NCBI RefSeq assembly: GCF_029867415.1
Contig: NW_026705326.1
Location: forward strand, 682,001 to 746,000
DNA from: Vicia villosa
Lineage: Eukaryota; Streptophyta; Magnoliopsida; Fabales; Fabaceae
Direction of reading: 5' to 3'
DNA length: 64,000 bases
Numbering within the stretch: position 1 is the stretch's first letter; each line of letters begins with the position of its first letter. Below the pieces are notes generated by a model. That model had not been told where the DNA came from. It did no database searches and saw only the letters and a program-made list of their open reading frames with translations. Shown here in pieces: positions 11,802-23,942 of the stretch. Made by a program: the position numbers and the translations under genes.

Positions 11802-13249
11802 CATGATTTGATGAGAGATCAAGTGAAATAGAAATGAGATTATTTATATTTGATAGAACTATGAAATATTTGAGATATCATAAATTATTATATATGATAT
11901 TTGTCATTATTTTAGCATAATATGATATTGCTTAATAAAGTTGATTATATGAGAATAAATATATTTATATGAATTTAATTGTTTACTTTTTATTGAATTA
12001 GTGTGTAATTTATTTTTCATTTTTATTGAGTTAATGTGTAATGAAGGAGTATACTTGTGGTTTGACTGGTCAAAAATAAAAGTTGACTAATGATCGTTTC
12101 TAGTGTGTGTGAAAAAAGAAAATTATATATTGAAAGGTTAGTGTTTTATTTATTTAATGAGGAATGTGAAAATATTTTATGGTGACATAAAAATATATAA
12201 AAAGAGAATGTGAATTACAATATTATTTTGAGTTGATGGATCACTGTATTAAATTAATACAATGATAATTAAATATTATTCCAATAAAAATAAATATTTT
12301 TTTTTAATCTGATGACAAGTTGTCGCTCGAAAGCAGACCTGTAAAATAAATATTTAAATAATAGAATGTATTTATTATTATTGATAGTGATGTCGCTTAA
12401 TTATCATATAAGCAGACCTGTATAAATCTATTGTGGAAATCAGAATACTTTTATAAACTTGAGTAAGTATATGCGATTGATTGACTTAGAGACGTCTTAG
12501 TCAATATTTATTAATGGGAGAAAATATGTGTCTTCCTAAATTGTGTAAAGTAGCTACTAAAATATGAGATCATGATGATCTTGGTCAATACTATGAAAAA
12601 ACCCATGGGAAGAAACTGATTTGTGACGCATCGAGGAGAATTGGACTTAGCCAATTGAAACTAATAAGTGACGGGAACCCAACCTTTATGATTGGAGATC
12701 CCATGAAAAAGGTTCATATGGGTAAGAACAAGTCACTTGTTAGTTCTGCTAGCACAAAAAATTATTTGATTAATTTTTGTTTGCGTCCTTTTCCTATGGT
12801 GTAATTGAGAAAGTTCTAGACACTGCATTATTGAGAGTATAAGCTTATGTAGCTTTTAATGAATTTCATATCTTTATTGGAGGTGTATGATTTGCAGCAT
12901 ACACTTGATGAAATCACCTATATGAGTGTCGTGTGGGGCCGCTTGTATGAGATTTTGGCGAAATCTCTTGAGCACTCATGAAATAACTAGGCACGCGCAT
13001 GGCCTACTAGCGCACCACAGCGTCAACAACAAGAATTGTGGGGGTGTCATGTGAGTGGTAGACCTCTAACATACGCTAAGTGATATTGGTTCATATAGCT
13101 TGCTACACCAATCTCACTGTATGTTAAGTACTATCATTCTAGGACTAGTTCATATAGCTTGATACACTAGTTTGATGCATCACATTCATGGTGTGAATCC
13201 AGAAAACTTTATTTATTCTACTTTTAAACTTTTGAAATATGTGGGGGAT

Positions 13250-13771
13250 TGTTGTAAATTTTAATTATATTTCAAAAGTTTTAAATAAGTTTATTTTTAA
13301 TTTTTAAGTGACAAATATTTTGAAAAGAAAATTATTATTATTATTTAATTTATTTATGATTTATAATAATATTTAATTTGGTTAATGGTTATTTTATTAT
13401 AATAATGACTTGACTTAGTCAAAGTCATTAAATATATTTTTCTCTCTTTCTTATATAAACGCCTATTCTTCTTTTGGACAAAAAAAAGGAAACAAATAAC
13501 GTGAATGGCAGATATTTCCTTTCTTCTGGTCACATCTTCCAGTTATTTACAAGATGATTTCTTGTTGTTCTGTTGCCTCAGAATCTCATTGAGAATCTGG
13601 GAAGAACCTGTTGAATCCTGGGGGATTTGCGTTTATGAGGCGGATAAATCCTTAAGGACAGTGTATTTACACGCCTCAGGTTTATGTAATGGTTTATTAT
13701 TTTGCAGGTTCAATGGTTCTTATTCTGAGAAGAGATGATTGAGTTATAGTGGTGGTCAAATTTCTACAACA
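13250..13771 (+). repeat. Right LTR of the 9039-13771 element
   Basis: 522 bp direct copy of the left LTR, preceded by the polypurine tract and followed by TSD actct. Confidence 0.9.
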
Positions 13772-13776
13772 ACTCT

Positions 13777-14052
13777 GAGAAGGTTAAGCTTAGCGTATGG
13801 ATAAATCTTTATATTTAGAGGAATTCCTATACTATCAGAGTTAAATAATACTATACACATTCCTATATCTTCACTGTTTTTGTGAGTGAAAGCAGCTCAA
13901 TAATGCGTTATCTATGTATCTGAATAACATATCTATTTTAAATTTTTAGATTTGAGTGCAACTCAATAACAAACGATCTCATGGGCAAATGTTGCTTTCC
14001 ATTTACAGCTGCTATTTAGCTGATATCCAAAGTTGCACCAGTTCGGGTACGT
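13777..14052. other. Short intergenic segment
   Basis: Nothing recognisable; it lies between two transposons. Confidence 0.4.
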
Positions 14053-14060
14053 ACCTATAA

Positions 14061-14461
14061 CCAGGGGCGGTTCCAAGGCCTAACGAGCCCGGGCACGCGC
14101 CCGGGCTCAACCCCTATTTTCTTTGTATTCCCTCCAACTTAATAGTCGATTTTTAGGCAAAACAAATGCCAAATTATGGGCAAAATTAGTAAAAATAAGG
14201 TGTGAAAATTAAAACAGATGAATAACCAATGGTATAAATTTTGGGGACAACTTCTCTACCCATCTTAAAAAGTTGGGTAATACCAATCACATGATACCAT
14301 CTAATTTTAACACATTTAATTATTTATTAAAAACTATAATTATTTGTTGTTTTCAAAGCATTTTACAAAGGAGGTAACCTTACCCAACTTTTTGAGTTGG
14401 GTAGATAAGAATTCACCATAAATTTTTTGTTAATCTGCCTAAAATTCCTGGCTCCGCCACT
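14061..14461. mobile_element. hAT-like MITE
   Basis: Inverted ends caggggcgg...cc and gg...ccgccact (imperfect), flanked by the 8-bp duplication acctataa (14053-14060 and 14462-14469). The exact terminal base is uncertain by one. It carries a second MITE inside. Confidence 0.7.
14243..14417. mobile_element. Second MITE nested in the first, 9-bp TSD
   Basis: About 45 bp of imperfect inverted repeat (ggggacaacttctctaccc... versus the complement of ...gggtagataagaattcacc), flanked by the 9-bp duplication ataaatttt (14234-14242, 14418-14426). TSD length suggests a Mutator-type MITE. Confidence 0.7.
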
Positions 14462-14469
14462 ACCTATAA

Positions 14470-15180
14470 GTGGTACGAGTAAGGGAACATAATACACCAT
14501 TTTTAGAAAAACTAAAATATTGTTACATTAATATAATTTTTTAAAAATATAATTAAAAAATAACATTTAATAATTATATTATTATAAAAAATAATATAAA
14601 GGAATTATATTATCCAAATGATAAGAAAGCATATTAAAAAGTATTTTATTTGAAAAAAAAAAGTCAAGATCAATAAAATAAAAATCATATCAGAAAAGTG
14701 TTGAAAGTTGCATTATTTGATTTTTTTAATTGAAATTATGAAATGGGGTGATAAAGAAGAATTTTTTTTTTAATTAAAAAAAATTATGATTGATTTGTTG
14801 GAAAAACACCTAAGAACTTTTCCCAATTAAATCACTTCAATGGAGAGAAACTTCGGTTTTAAGTTGAATTTATGAATCCATTTTTTTTGTTAGATTGGGC
14901 CCTACTTTTTTTTTTTTTAATAAAATGGACTTTACCCTTGTTATAAAAATGAAAATTTTACCTGGCACCATGAATTTAGACATGCCACCTCCATATATTA
15001 ATTTAATACCAATTTTTTTTTTCTTTTTCTTGTTAAACACATGTAAAATAATATTTGATAGGCTAAACAAGAAAATCAATTACGTATGTTTACCGATAAT
15101 TTTATAAATTTATTGGCTTTTTCAAAAATTGTAGTAGTAAAAGTTTGTTTTATTGAATTTTATTAAAGACACATAAATTC
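14470..15180. other. AT-rich stretch, no gene seen
   Basis: Poly-A/T runs and short frames only. Confidence 0.4.
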
Positions 15181-15185
15181 ATAAC

Positions 15186-15262
15186 AATCGTTAGTTGGTT
15201 CAGTAGTGATTGACGCTGAACTTGTTAAGAAGGACTACTGTTCAATCCTCTTGATGCTAGAA
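15186..15262 (+). other. tRNA-like (SINE-like) head
   Basis: ttggttcagtagtgattg resembles a pol III A-box region, and actgttcaatcctc about 40 bp later resembles a B-box. No clear tail or TSD was found, so a SINE is possible but unproven. Confidence 0.35.
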
Positions 15263-15299
15263 CTGATCCATGTAATTGATTTCAAAGCAAATTCTACAT

Positions 15300-15690
15300 G
15301 TAAAAATCAAAGACTTAAAATATCATTAAAAATGATTTTGTATTAGATTTTTTGAATAGAACGGTAAAAATATATAAATTATTGGATATTTCAAAAAATT
15401 CGTTAAAAATGATTCAAAAAATGCATATAGTTTAGAAATAGTAGAAAAATCGCAGGAACGTATTTTCATAGGAAAAAAATCAAACCATTAGAAATGATTA
15501 AAAAATGTTTTTTTATCGGATATTTCAAAAAATTTGACAAAAATGCATAAAATGAGGTATCGATCTTTCAAAAAATCAGAAAAAAAATGCATATAAACCA
15601 AAATTCTACATATAACGTATTTTGAGCAAATTCTACAAATAAAAACTTTCAAAATATATATTAGGTGTTATGAAAATATATAAAACAATA
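15300..15690. other. AT-rich, internally repetitive stretch
   Basis: Several degenerate copies of a phrase like aaaaatgattaaaaaatg spaced 60-80 bp; no gene. Confidence 0.4.
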
Positions 15691-16076
15691 GAAGAGAGAA
15701 AAGAAAAGAAGATTGTGTATTGTATTATTCTCATTATTAGTGTCACATTCAAATACAATATGCGTCATGAAAAATCAATATGAAATTCACAATCATGTCA
15801 TTTATAACACTCTCCGTGGATGTTCATCAAGAATATGTCTCATTAAGACTTTACAAGTAAAAACCCAGTGAAAAAAAATGATATTGAAAGAAAAAGAGTA
15901 CAACATTTTTGGTGAAGAGAATTCTTTGATAATAATCAATACAAATTATTATAAATAAGGAAGGAAATTATTTGGGATGTCCGTTTAGGAAATGTCTCGT
16001 TAAAACCTTACTAGAAAAATTCAGTGAAAAAAAGTCTAGTGAAGGAAACAAAATACAATATCCTTTTACGATAAAT

Positions 16077-17640
16077 TCATTTCTTTTCCACAATTGAACC
16101 ATCATTTCTAAGATGATGAAGACCAATCTTTCGTACTAGTTGGCTAAAAGTTCTATTTGGAGGTGACTTTGAGAAAAGGTATAAAATGTTATCACATGAA
16201 CGAAGTCGTTGGATGCTTATATGACCACTTTTCTGAAGATCATTAGTGAAAATGAACTTTGAAGAAATAATTTTTGTTCGGTCTCTTTTAATATAACCAT
16301 CTTTCAATTGAGCGATGCATGCATTTTATCTTCATACATGATTGTTGTATTTATTTTTCCACAAGTCAAATCACAAGTATTTTTTGTGTGTTGAGTTGGT
16401 GATCTCAACCAAATGAATTCTCAACTTGCCTAATGTAGTGCTAAAATTTATTCATGATTACATGAAGTTGCTGCTATGATTTGTTTCACATGTCTCCACA
16501 AAATAGTTGTACCACTGTAAGTAAACAAACAATTGTGTGATACACCATTACGAGGATCTGACAAGTAACTTGTTTCTACATAACCTGTTAATTATAATTG
16601 GGATACTTTAGAATTAAACAAACACATGTCCATCTACCCCGAAGTATATGTTTGACTTTGGTCCAATATCTCCGTGTAGGTGAAGAATTATATCTTGCTA
16701 ATAGAGTAATAGAAATTGATATATCGTGGTGTGTATAATAACAAGATAAACCAGTGTTTGAATTACACTGAAATAAAGTACTTCAGGATCAATTAGTTTT
16801 TCATCATCTTCTCCAAATCTAAAAGAATCTTCTACACATCCAATAATCTAACATCATACACATCATACAAGATTTGTCCGTACAATAACGTTTTAACACC
16901 TTTTCTATATAACATTCTTAACGTAGAAATATTCTACTGTCCAAATGCTCAAAGTAAACCTATACATAACTTTGTCTTTTCTATGTCCTTTATCTTAAAT
17001 TGTTTCTTTAAGAGATTTATACCTTTTAGAATCTCTTCAAGAGTTCCAATATTTTTATGTCATCCCCATAGACAACTATTATAGAAAATTATTTACTATA
17101 TGTTTTCAAAAAAAAAATACAAGGACATATGGAGTTATTTGTATATCTCTCTCTTAGCAAATATTGACTAAGATAATTATACCACTTGTATCCATATTTT
17201 TTTAACCCATAGAGAGACTTGTTCAATTCGATGGAGTATATTTTCAAAAATTAAACTCTCTAATATATTAAACTCTTTAGGGAGTTTCATGTAAATGTCG
17301 CTATCAAGTGAGTCATACAAATAAGTTGTTATAACATCTATCATGTTCAAGTTAAGCATTTCATGTGCTACAAGGCTAATTAAATATCAAAATTTAAATT
17401 GCATCCACTGCACGTGGATATGTTTCATCAAAATAAATATTAGGTCTTTTGTGAAAATTATGAAGTAATAACTCAAGCTTTTTATCTCACGATTTTACTA
17501 TTCATATTTTTCTTTTTCACAAAAACTCATTTATATCCAATTGGTTTCACATGTTGAGGTGTTTGGACTACAGGTCTAAAATCGAGTCACTTGGAAACTG
17601 AGTTTAATTCTTATTCAATTGAATATATTCATTTTGGACA
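16077..17640 (-). pseudogene. Decayed Ty1/copia pol (reverse transcriptase to RNase H)
   Basis: On the minus strand, pieces in different frames match copia Pol in the right order: near 17540-17640 the start of the reverse transcriptase (HVKPIGYK..VFV), near 17290-17360 the DVITTYLYDSLD block (compare DVVTAYLYGSLD), and at 16077-16307 the RNase H C-terminus (YIKRDRTK, then LRSCDNILYLFSKS, compare the DNLADLFTK block). Frameshifts and stops separate them, so the element is dead. Two similar non-coding phrases at 15830-15905 and 15975-16070 look like remains of its 3' end or LTR. Tork/Ale-type lineage cannot be decided. Confidence 0.75.
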
Positions 17641-18049
17641 ATTCCTACTTTTTCTATAATCTTTTATAGATTTTGACTCATGATCCTCGTTATAGTTTAT
17701 CATCTTTAGCAATACAAAGATATTGTCAATATTGACTTTATTTTGATTCCATCATATTCCAAGGAACAATCATAGAAACCTATTGTCAATATCTTCTTCA
17801 GAATTCTGACTATATCCTAACCTCTCAAGAAACAAATATAACTCAACATTTGAGATACATGATTGCTTCTAAGTAAGCAGATTACACAAAATGAATATAA
17901 TGAAATTCACACAAGTATGAACAAATGCTCTTTGTGTGTAGTGTTTTCTCTTTCTCACAAGTTTCTCAAGATGCAAATTTCACATTCAATAACTTGTTAA
18001 AATCCTTCAAAAGTTCATATTCCATTCTTCCAAGGGCTTATTTATATAG

Positions 18050-18788
18050 GCATATTTGTGTGATTTGTTTGACAGTTATGAGTATCAAATCATATTTAAT
18101 GGAGATTTAAATTTGAAATATAACAAACCATATATTTTTGTTGGAGAGTTTTATGGAGTAAATCAAATCCAGCAAATTGAGTTATTATTCTGGATGAAAT
18201 TAATTCAGATATCCAAGGAGAAAAAGCCGAGAAGACATTTCTATAAGGATACTCTATTCTCATGTTTAGAGGAAGTTTTGTGCCCAATGACTGAGTTCTT
18301 TATCCTAGGGTTTGTGAGTATTTTATTTTTTGTATTCTACGCTAATGCCATCATAAGGACTCGTGTTGAATCTTTGTTGCACACCACTCTATATTTCAGT
18401 AACTTGGCATAGTAAGTGGTTTGTCTTAGTTGAGTTGTAAATTCAACAATAACCGCGTTTATGATTAAGTTGATTACTAAGGGGTTAGTGATTGAGAGAA
18501 GGTGACATGGGTTCTCATATTTAGGGAGATTCCTAAATAGAAAGTCACTAGGATTAGGAAGAGGAATTCAACATCATGGGGTTGATATTCTTATAAGACT
18601 AATTGTACTAATTCGAAATACTGAATTACCTTTCTTAGGCAGAGTGCCCTCCAGACGTAGATGTGGTTTCTTCGATTTAGGTTACCAATATCTAGTGTTA
18701 GTTTATTACTTTCTGCATTGTTATATTATTGCTATTATTGCTTTTATACTAGTAAATCTTGTGGAACCAATTGTTTCGTGTCCAACAT
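18050..18788 (+). repeat. Truncated Ty1/copia-type LTR remnant
   Basis: The 3' half (about 18430-18788) has the wording of copia LTR R/U5 regions, with a phrase gcagagtgccctccagacg, and ends tgtccaaca. No primer site follows and the 5' boundary is missing, so the start is approximate. A 118-codon frame here (18056-18412) shows no protein family and is not called. Confidence 0.45.
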
Positions 18789-19399
18789 TTGTCTCCCCGA
18801 GAACAAAATTTCAAGACCCACGCCTTTAACGCCCAAAAATATCACATGGGTAACTTGCCCAACGATTGAAAAAAGGGGTACCAGTGCGTGTACTTGAAGT
18901 AGACACATCGCCGATCGAATGTGTTCCCAGGATCTCGACTGAAGCAACAACATTTCTAACATCTTTCATAAAATGTTTCATGGTGTCCTCATTCTACGTA
19001 ATGTTTGCAAAGAAGGGCGAAAATATTAAGAAAAATTGAAGAAATGAAACGGGAAAGAAAAAATTCTAAAACTATCCTACCAAAGATCTTCTTCCTTTCT
19101 TCTTTAGATTTGGCGTCCACAATCCTTCGAGTTTAATGCACCCCTTTAACTAAGTCTTAGAAGCAGGGTTAAAAGGAACTACCCCCACCCACATAACCAA
19201 GTTGTTCGCAATAAGGCACCTACTGACCTTTCAGGTATAACTCTTCTTCAGACAAATCTCCTTTCTTGTAACAATGTGTTCTGGCCCCGATAAGGTAATG
19301 ACTTTAAGTCCAATATTTGCGAAAAGTATTCGTACATAAAAAAGGAACATTTGGATCCAAGTTACAAATCTTAGCATGATATTCCTGATTGATGGGAAC
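18750..19399 (-). pseudogene. Gypsy-type gag-like sequence, distal fragment
   Basis: Minus-strand, stop-riddled continuation of the fragment at 27372-27757, separated from it by element A. Short pieces look protein-derived, but frames change often. Assignment relies on being directly continuous with the better preserved right-hand fragment across the ggaac TSD. Confidence 0.4.
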
Positions 19400-21054
19400 T
19401 GTAATACGGTGAACTGACTTTTTATTAATCGGAATGTCGCGGTAAGCAAGAGTCGCCACCGACTTTTATTTTATCCAAATTAAATCGGAAAGGCTAAAAG
19501 AACAGGAAAAACCTTTTAAATAAAATAGGGTTCGGGGGGTAATTATGCAAAGGGAAGGTGTAAGGCACCCTTTGCATCCATGGTTTTCCATGGGCTCTTA
19601 ATTCCTTTGCTCGTTTTGAAACCAAAAGTTTAGAAATGTATAGAAGATGAAGAAACAAGGACTTTAGCTCGTAAATGAGCGTAGCCTTGAAAGTGCTTAG
19701 AAAATAGTAGAAAGACGTTTTTAAACCAGAGCATGCAATTAAGGGCAAATTACCTGGTTAGATGAAAAATGTTCTTTTAGCCTTTCAGAGTAAAAGGATC
19801 TATCCTTGCCATAAGAGGGCAGGAAGCCTTTCATTTGGAGGTTGAAGGGTCATCGAAGCATCCTTTGCCATAAGACTGTCCCATGCCATAGAAGGGCAGG
19901 TAGCCTAAGGCAAGGATCAGAATAAGCCATTTTCGTAGGCAGCCAGAAGATACCTCAGCCTTTTTCCGTAGGCAACATCCGAGGGTCGAGGTCATTTTTG
20001 TGTATCGAAGGCAGCATCATTTAGGGTCGTGACCTTTTTATCGAGGCAACATGGCTGAGGTATCCTCGTATTCGAGGGACATGGCTTATTCTGCAAAAAC
20101 ACAAGGCAACAGGCAACAAGGCAACAGGCAGCAAGGCAACAGGCAGCAAGGCAACAGAGAGGTTACCCCAAAAGTGTGCGTGGGTGCAACAATCACGTGG
20201 TTAATTCAATCAAATTATCTTATAATTAGTTATTCTAATTCAATTAACAGGCTTGCACTCCCTAGAATTACTAACCACACAATAATATAACAATAATAAT
20301 GGGGAAGGGAAATTGTAACCAGCGGAGGAAAGGGGAATTGAAACCAGCGGGATATAATTTAAAAATTAAAACAGAAAATATTAGAGTTAGGGTTTAGGGT
20401 TACCAATACGCGTAGCTTTGGCATTCGATAAACTCTGCAAATTGGAAAAGAAAGAATAAACAGAGGGGTGAGTGCATTATCGGTTCGGAGGCAAACGTCA
20501 CTAATCTTAAAAATAACGAATAAAGAAATTTAAAATAAACAAAGTAAATAGATACTTAGCTTCGAATTTGATCTGATATGGTTGGTTGGGCGCCTTTAGG
20601 GTTGACCCTGAAAAGGCAAGGCAGAAAGAGGACATATTTTAGTGTATAGCTTGATCTTCGTAAACCCTGATTAGGGCATTAGTTAACCCTAGTTAACAGA
20701 ATAAATAAAATCAGATTAATTGTTGGTTTACGACCCAATTAATTAAATTGATAAAAATAAAATTTCGATTAAAATATCCTAACCCTAATACTTATTTTTA
20801 TCAATTTAAGAAAAATTATTTACTTAATTAAACAAATAATTTTAACAAATTAAATCAATTTAAAACAATCAAAATAAAATAGAATAAATAAATCAAATAA
20901 ACATATTTTATTTATTTATTATGTGTTTGCAAAAAAGGTTTATTTTACAAAAAAAATGATCAATAAACAAATAATATATATGTATATATATATATAACAT
21001 AAAAATAAAAATAGTAAAAACAATTTTATGTAATTAAAAAAAAAAAATTTCCAA

Positions 21055-21093
21055 ACTTTTTGGAAACCTTAGAGAGTCCTCTAACCAGTGTCT
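21055..21093. repeat. 39-bp direct repeat, left copy, flanking the palindromic insert
   Basis: The 39 bp starting actttttggaaacc and ending ccagtgtct occur identically at 26677-26715. The copies bracket everything inserted into the LTR, like a long target duplication. Confidence 0.85.
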
Positions 21094-21195
21094 AGTAGAA
21101 AGATGTTTTTAAACCAGAGCATGCAATTAAGTGTTGGAGATGTCAATCAAAAGTCAATGATGGTTCATCAATCATTAAGCAAGGCAGTCAATATC

Positions 21196-23926
21196 TTTCA
21201 AAAAAAAAATGGAAGAAACATATATGCAAAGAAAAGCCTGCTAAGTCAAAAAAGACTTAGGCAAAAATCAAGGCGTCCCGCTGACTGTAAGCTCAAAAGA
21301 GACAGTTCAGGCAAAAGTTAGGGATATCAAAAAGATGAAAAAAGAAGTCAATAAATTCTTGAACAAACTCAAAGCTATGACTACCAAAAGGAAGAAGTGA
21401 TTGCCATCTCAAAATTTCTCTCTGCTTGTGAACCATCATCATTATCAAAGGTGCAAATCCAAAAGTCTCTTGGAACCTGAATGCGTAAGTTGAATTAACT
21501 GAGCTTAGGACTGAAGATCATCACGAAGAGGGGTGGGTACAATCAAATTTTGAGCCTTTATCCTTTGTTTCTTAAACCGTGAACCAAGCCACGTTACAAC
21601 CCTTGAAAGTCCTAACTGAAGCATGGTTAGTTCGAAAGCATACTGTCACCAAAAAGGTATCCCGACTCCTTAAAGTTTACCAAAATGCTGAGTTGGTATT
21701 TCTTTTTACAAACATCACGTTGTTACAAATATCATGTTTTACAAATATCGCGCTTTTACATCTCTTGTTTTAATGTTTTCAAAAACTCAAGACAAACGTA
21801 TGCATTGCATCTCATGAATCCATTATTAAACATATTCTGCTACATAATTTCAAATGTTAGCATCAGAAAGAACTTGCACATGGTACAACTAATGACTGAA
21901 AGTTATCCCGACAGACAAGATCACTCCGAGAAGCAAGGTCTCCTACGTATACAAGGGGCATGGCACGCTTTGCCCAATCAATCTGGGGCAATCAAGTCAA
22001 GATTCGAAGAATCTCTTAAAATGCCAAACAGTCAAAGGCATACACCTCAAGTGGGTTTCAAACTATTTTCCCAATCAATCTGGGGCAATCAAGTCAAGAT
22101 TCCGAGATGCTCGAACAATCAGGGGCATGCATCCAAGAATATCTAAAGCTACTCCCCAATCAACGTGGGGACATTATATTGAGCCTATGATTACTAGGGG
22201 CATGTCGCCCATAGTGTACATCTCATGAAGTCCTCGCGAGGCGAATCTTTCCAAAGTTCCTACTAGCTGGGGCAAATCTATGCAAGTCCAGTCCAACATC
22301 TGGATCAATACTCAGTGGCGTGTCCTGAATCAAGTAGTAAGTTACTATGATACTGGGGGCAACTTTCAAGACGCCCATGTCTCCCCACAGAGCCAGGTTC
22401 ACAAAACCACATCCCCAGCAGAGTCGCCAGTTCTGTAATACGGTGAACTGACTTTTTATTAATCGGAATGTCGCGGTAAGCAAGAGTCGCCACCGACTTT
22501 TATTTTATCCAAATTAAATCGGAAAGGCTAAAAGAACAGGAAAAACCTTTTAAATAAAATAGGGTTCGGGGGGTAATTATGCAAAGGGAAGGTGTAAGGC
22601 ACCCTTTGCATCCATGGTTTTCCATGGGCTCTTAATTGCTTTGCTCGTTTTGAAACCAAAAGTTTAGAAATGTATAGAAGATGAAGAAACAAGGACTTTA
22701 GCTCGTAAATGAGCGTAGCCTTGAAAGTGCTTAGAAAATAGTAGAAAGACGTTTTTAAACCAGAGCATGCAGTTAAGGGCAAATTACCTGGTTAGATGAA
22801 AAATGTTCTTTTAGCCTTTCAGAGTAAAAGGATCTATCCTTGCCATAAGAGGGCAGGAAGCCTTTCATTTGGAGGTTGAAGGGTCATCGAAGCATCCTTT
22901 GCCATAAGACTGTCCCATGCCATAGAAGGGCAGGTAGCCTAAGGCAAGGATCAGAATAAGCCATTTTCGTAGGCAGCTAGAAGATACCTCAGCCTTTTTC
23001 CGTAGGCAACATCCGAGGGTCGAGGTCATTTTTGTGTATCGAAGGCAGCATCATTTAGGGTCGTGACCTTTTTATCGAGGCAACATGGCTGAGGTATCCT
23101 CGTATTCGAGGGACATGGCTTATTCTGCAAAAACACAAGGCAACAGGCAACAAGGCAACAGGCAGCAAGGCAACAGGCAGCAAGGCAACAGAGAGGTTAC
23201 CCCAAAAGTGTGCGTGGGTGCAACAATCACGTGGTTAATTCAATCAAATATCTTATAATTAGTTATTCTAATTCAATTAACAGGCTTGCACTCCCTAGAA
23301 TTACTAACCACACAATAATATAACAATAATAATGGGGAAGGGAAATTGTAACCAGCGGAGGAAAGGGGAATTGAAACCAGCGGGATATAATTTAAAAATT
23401 AAAACAGAAAATATTAGAGTTAGGGTTTAGGGTTACCAATACGCGTAGCTTTGGCATTCGATAAACTCTGAAAATTGGAAAAGAAAGAATAAACAGAGGG
23501 GTGAGTGCATTATCGGTTCGGAGGCAAACGTCACTAATCTTAAAAATAACGAATAAAGAAATTTAAAATAAACAAAGTAAATAGATACTTAGCTTCGAAT
23601 TTGATCTGATATGGTTGGTTGGGCGCCTTTAGGGTTGACCCTGAAAAGGCAAGGCAGAAAGAGGACATATTTTAGTGTATAGCTTGATCTTCGTAAACCC
23701 TGATTAGGGCATTAGTTAACCCTAGTTAACAGAATAAATAAAATCAGATTAATTGTTGGTTTACGACCCAATTAATTAAATTGATAAAAATAAAATTTCG
23801 ATTAAAATATCCTAACCCTAATACTTATTTTTATCAATTTAAGAAAAATTATTTACTTAATTAAACAAATAATTTTAACAAATTAAATCAATTTAAAACA
23901 ATCAAAATAAAATAGAATAAATAAAT
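21196..23926 (-). repeat. Left arm of the element A palindrome
   Basis: Reverse complement of 23943 to about 26675; paired coordinates sum to 47869-47870 all along, so there are almost no indels. In minus-strand sense it reads truncated LTR (23926 to 22434), primer site, then about 1.24 kb of leader (to about 21196). About seven or eight differences from the other arm were seen by eye across the LTR part. Confidence 0.9.
22415..22433 (-). other. Primer binding site in left palindrome arm
   Basis: On the minus strand the LTR end attaca is followed by gaactggcgactctgctggg, the TGGCGACTC-type primer site characteristic of Ogre-like elements. Confidence 0.7.
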
Positions 23927-23942
23927 AAAATATGTTTATTTG
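23927..23942. other. Palindrome centre (16-nt loop)
   Basis: Loop aaaatatgtttatttg between gaataaataaat (ends 23926) and atttatttattc (starts 23943). Compared with the uninterrupted LTR at 20885-20935, the switch lies in an 11-nt shared stretch aataaataaat, indicating a microhomology-guided strand switch. Confidence 0.85.

Larger units (their letters stand above)
9039..13771 (+). mobile_element. Complete non-coding LTR retrotransposon
   Basis: Two 522-bp LTRs (TGTTG...CAACA) in direct orientation, flanked by an exact 5-bp duplication actct (9034-9038 and 13772-13776). A polypurine-like gtgggggat directly precedes the right LTR, giving + polarity. The interior (9561-13249; about 2.8 kb without the nested hAT) has no gag or pol frame, so it must be moved in trans, like LARD or other non-autonomous elements. 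Which autonomous family drives it cannot be told; no clear primer site was recognised just after the left LTR. Confidence 0.85.

Noticed and set aside
18056..18412. 118-codon frame
   Set aside because: No family recognised and it overlaps a copia LTR remnant; a hydrophobic stretch alone is not enough.
23927..23942. Palindrome as a pure sequencing fold-back artefact
   Set aside because: The arms differ from each other at several scattered positions and a matching 39-bp duplication and TSD surround it; still worth read-level confirmation.
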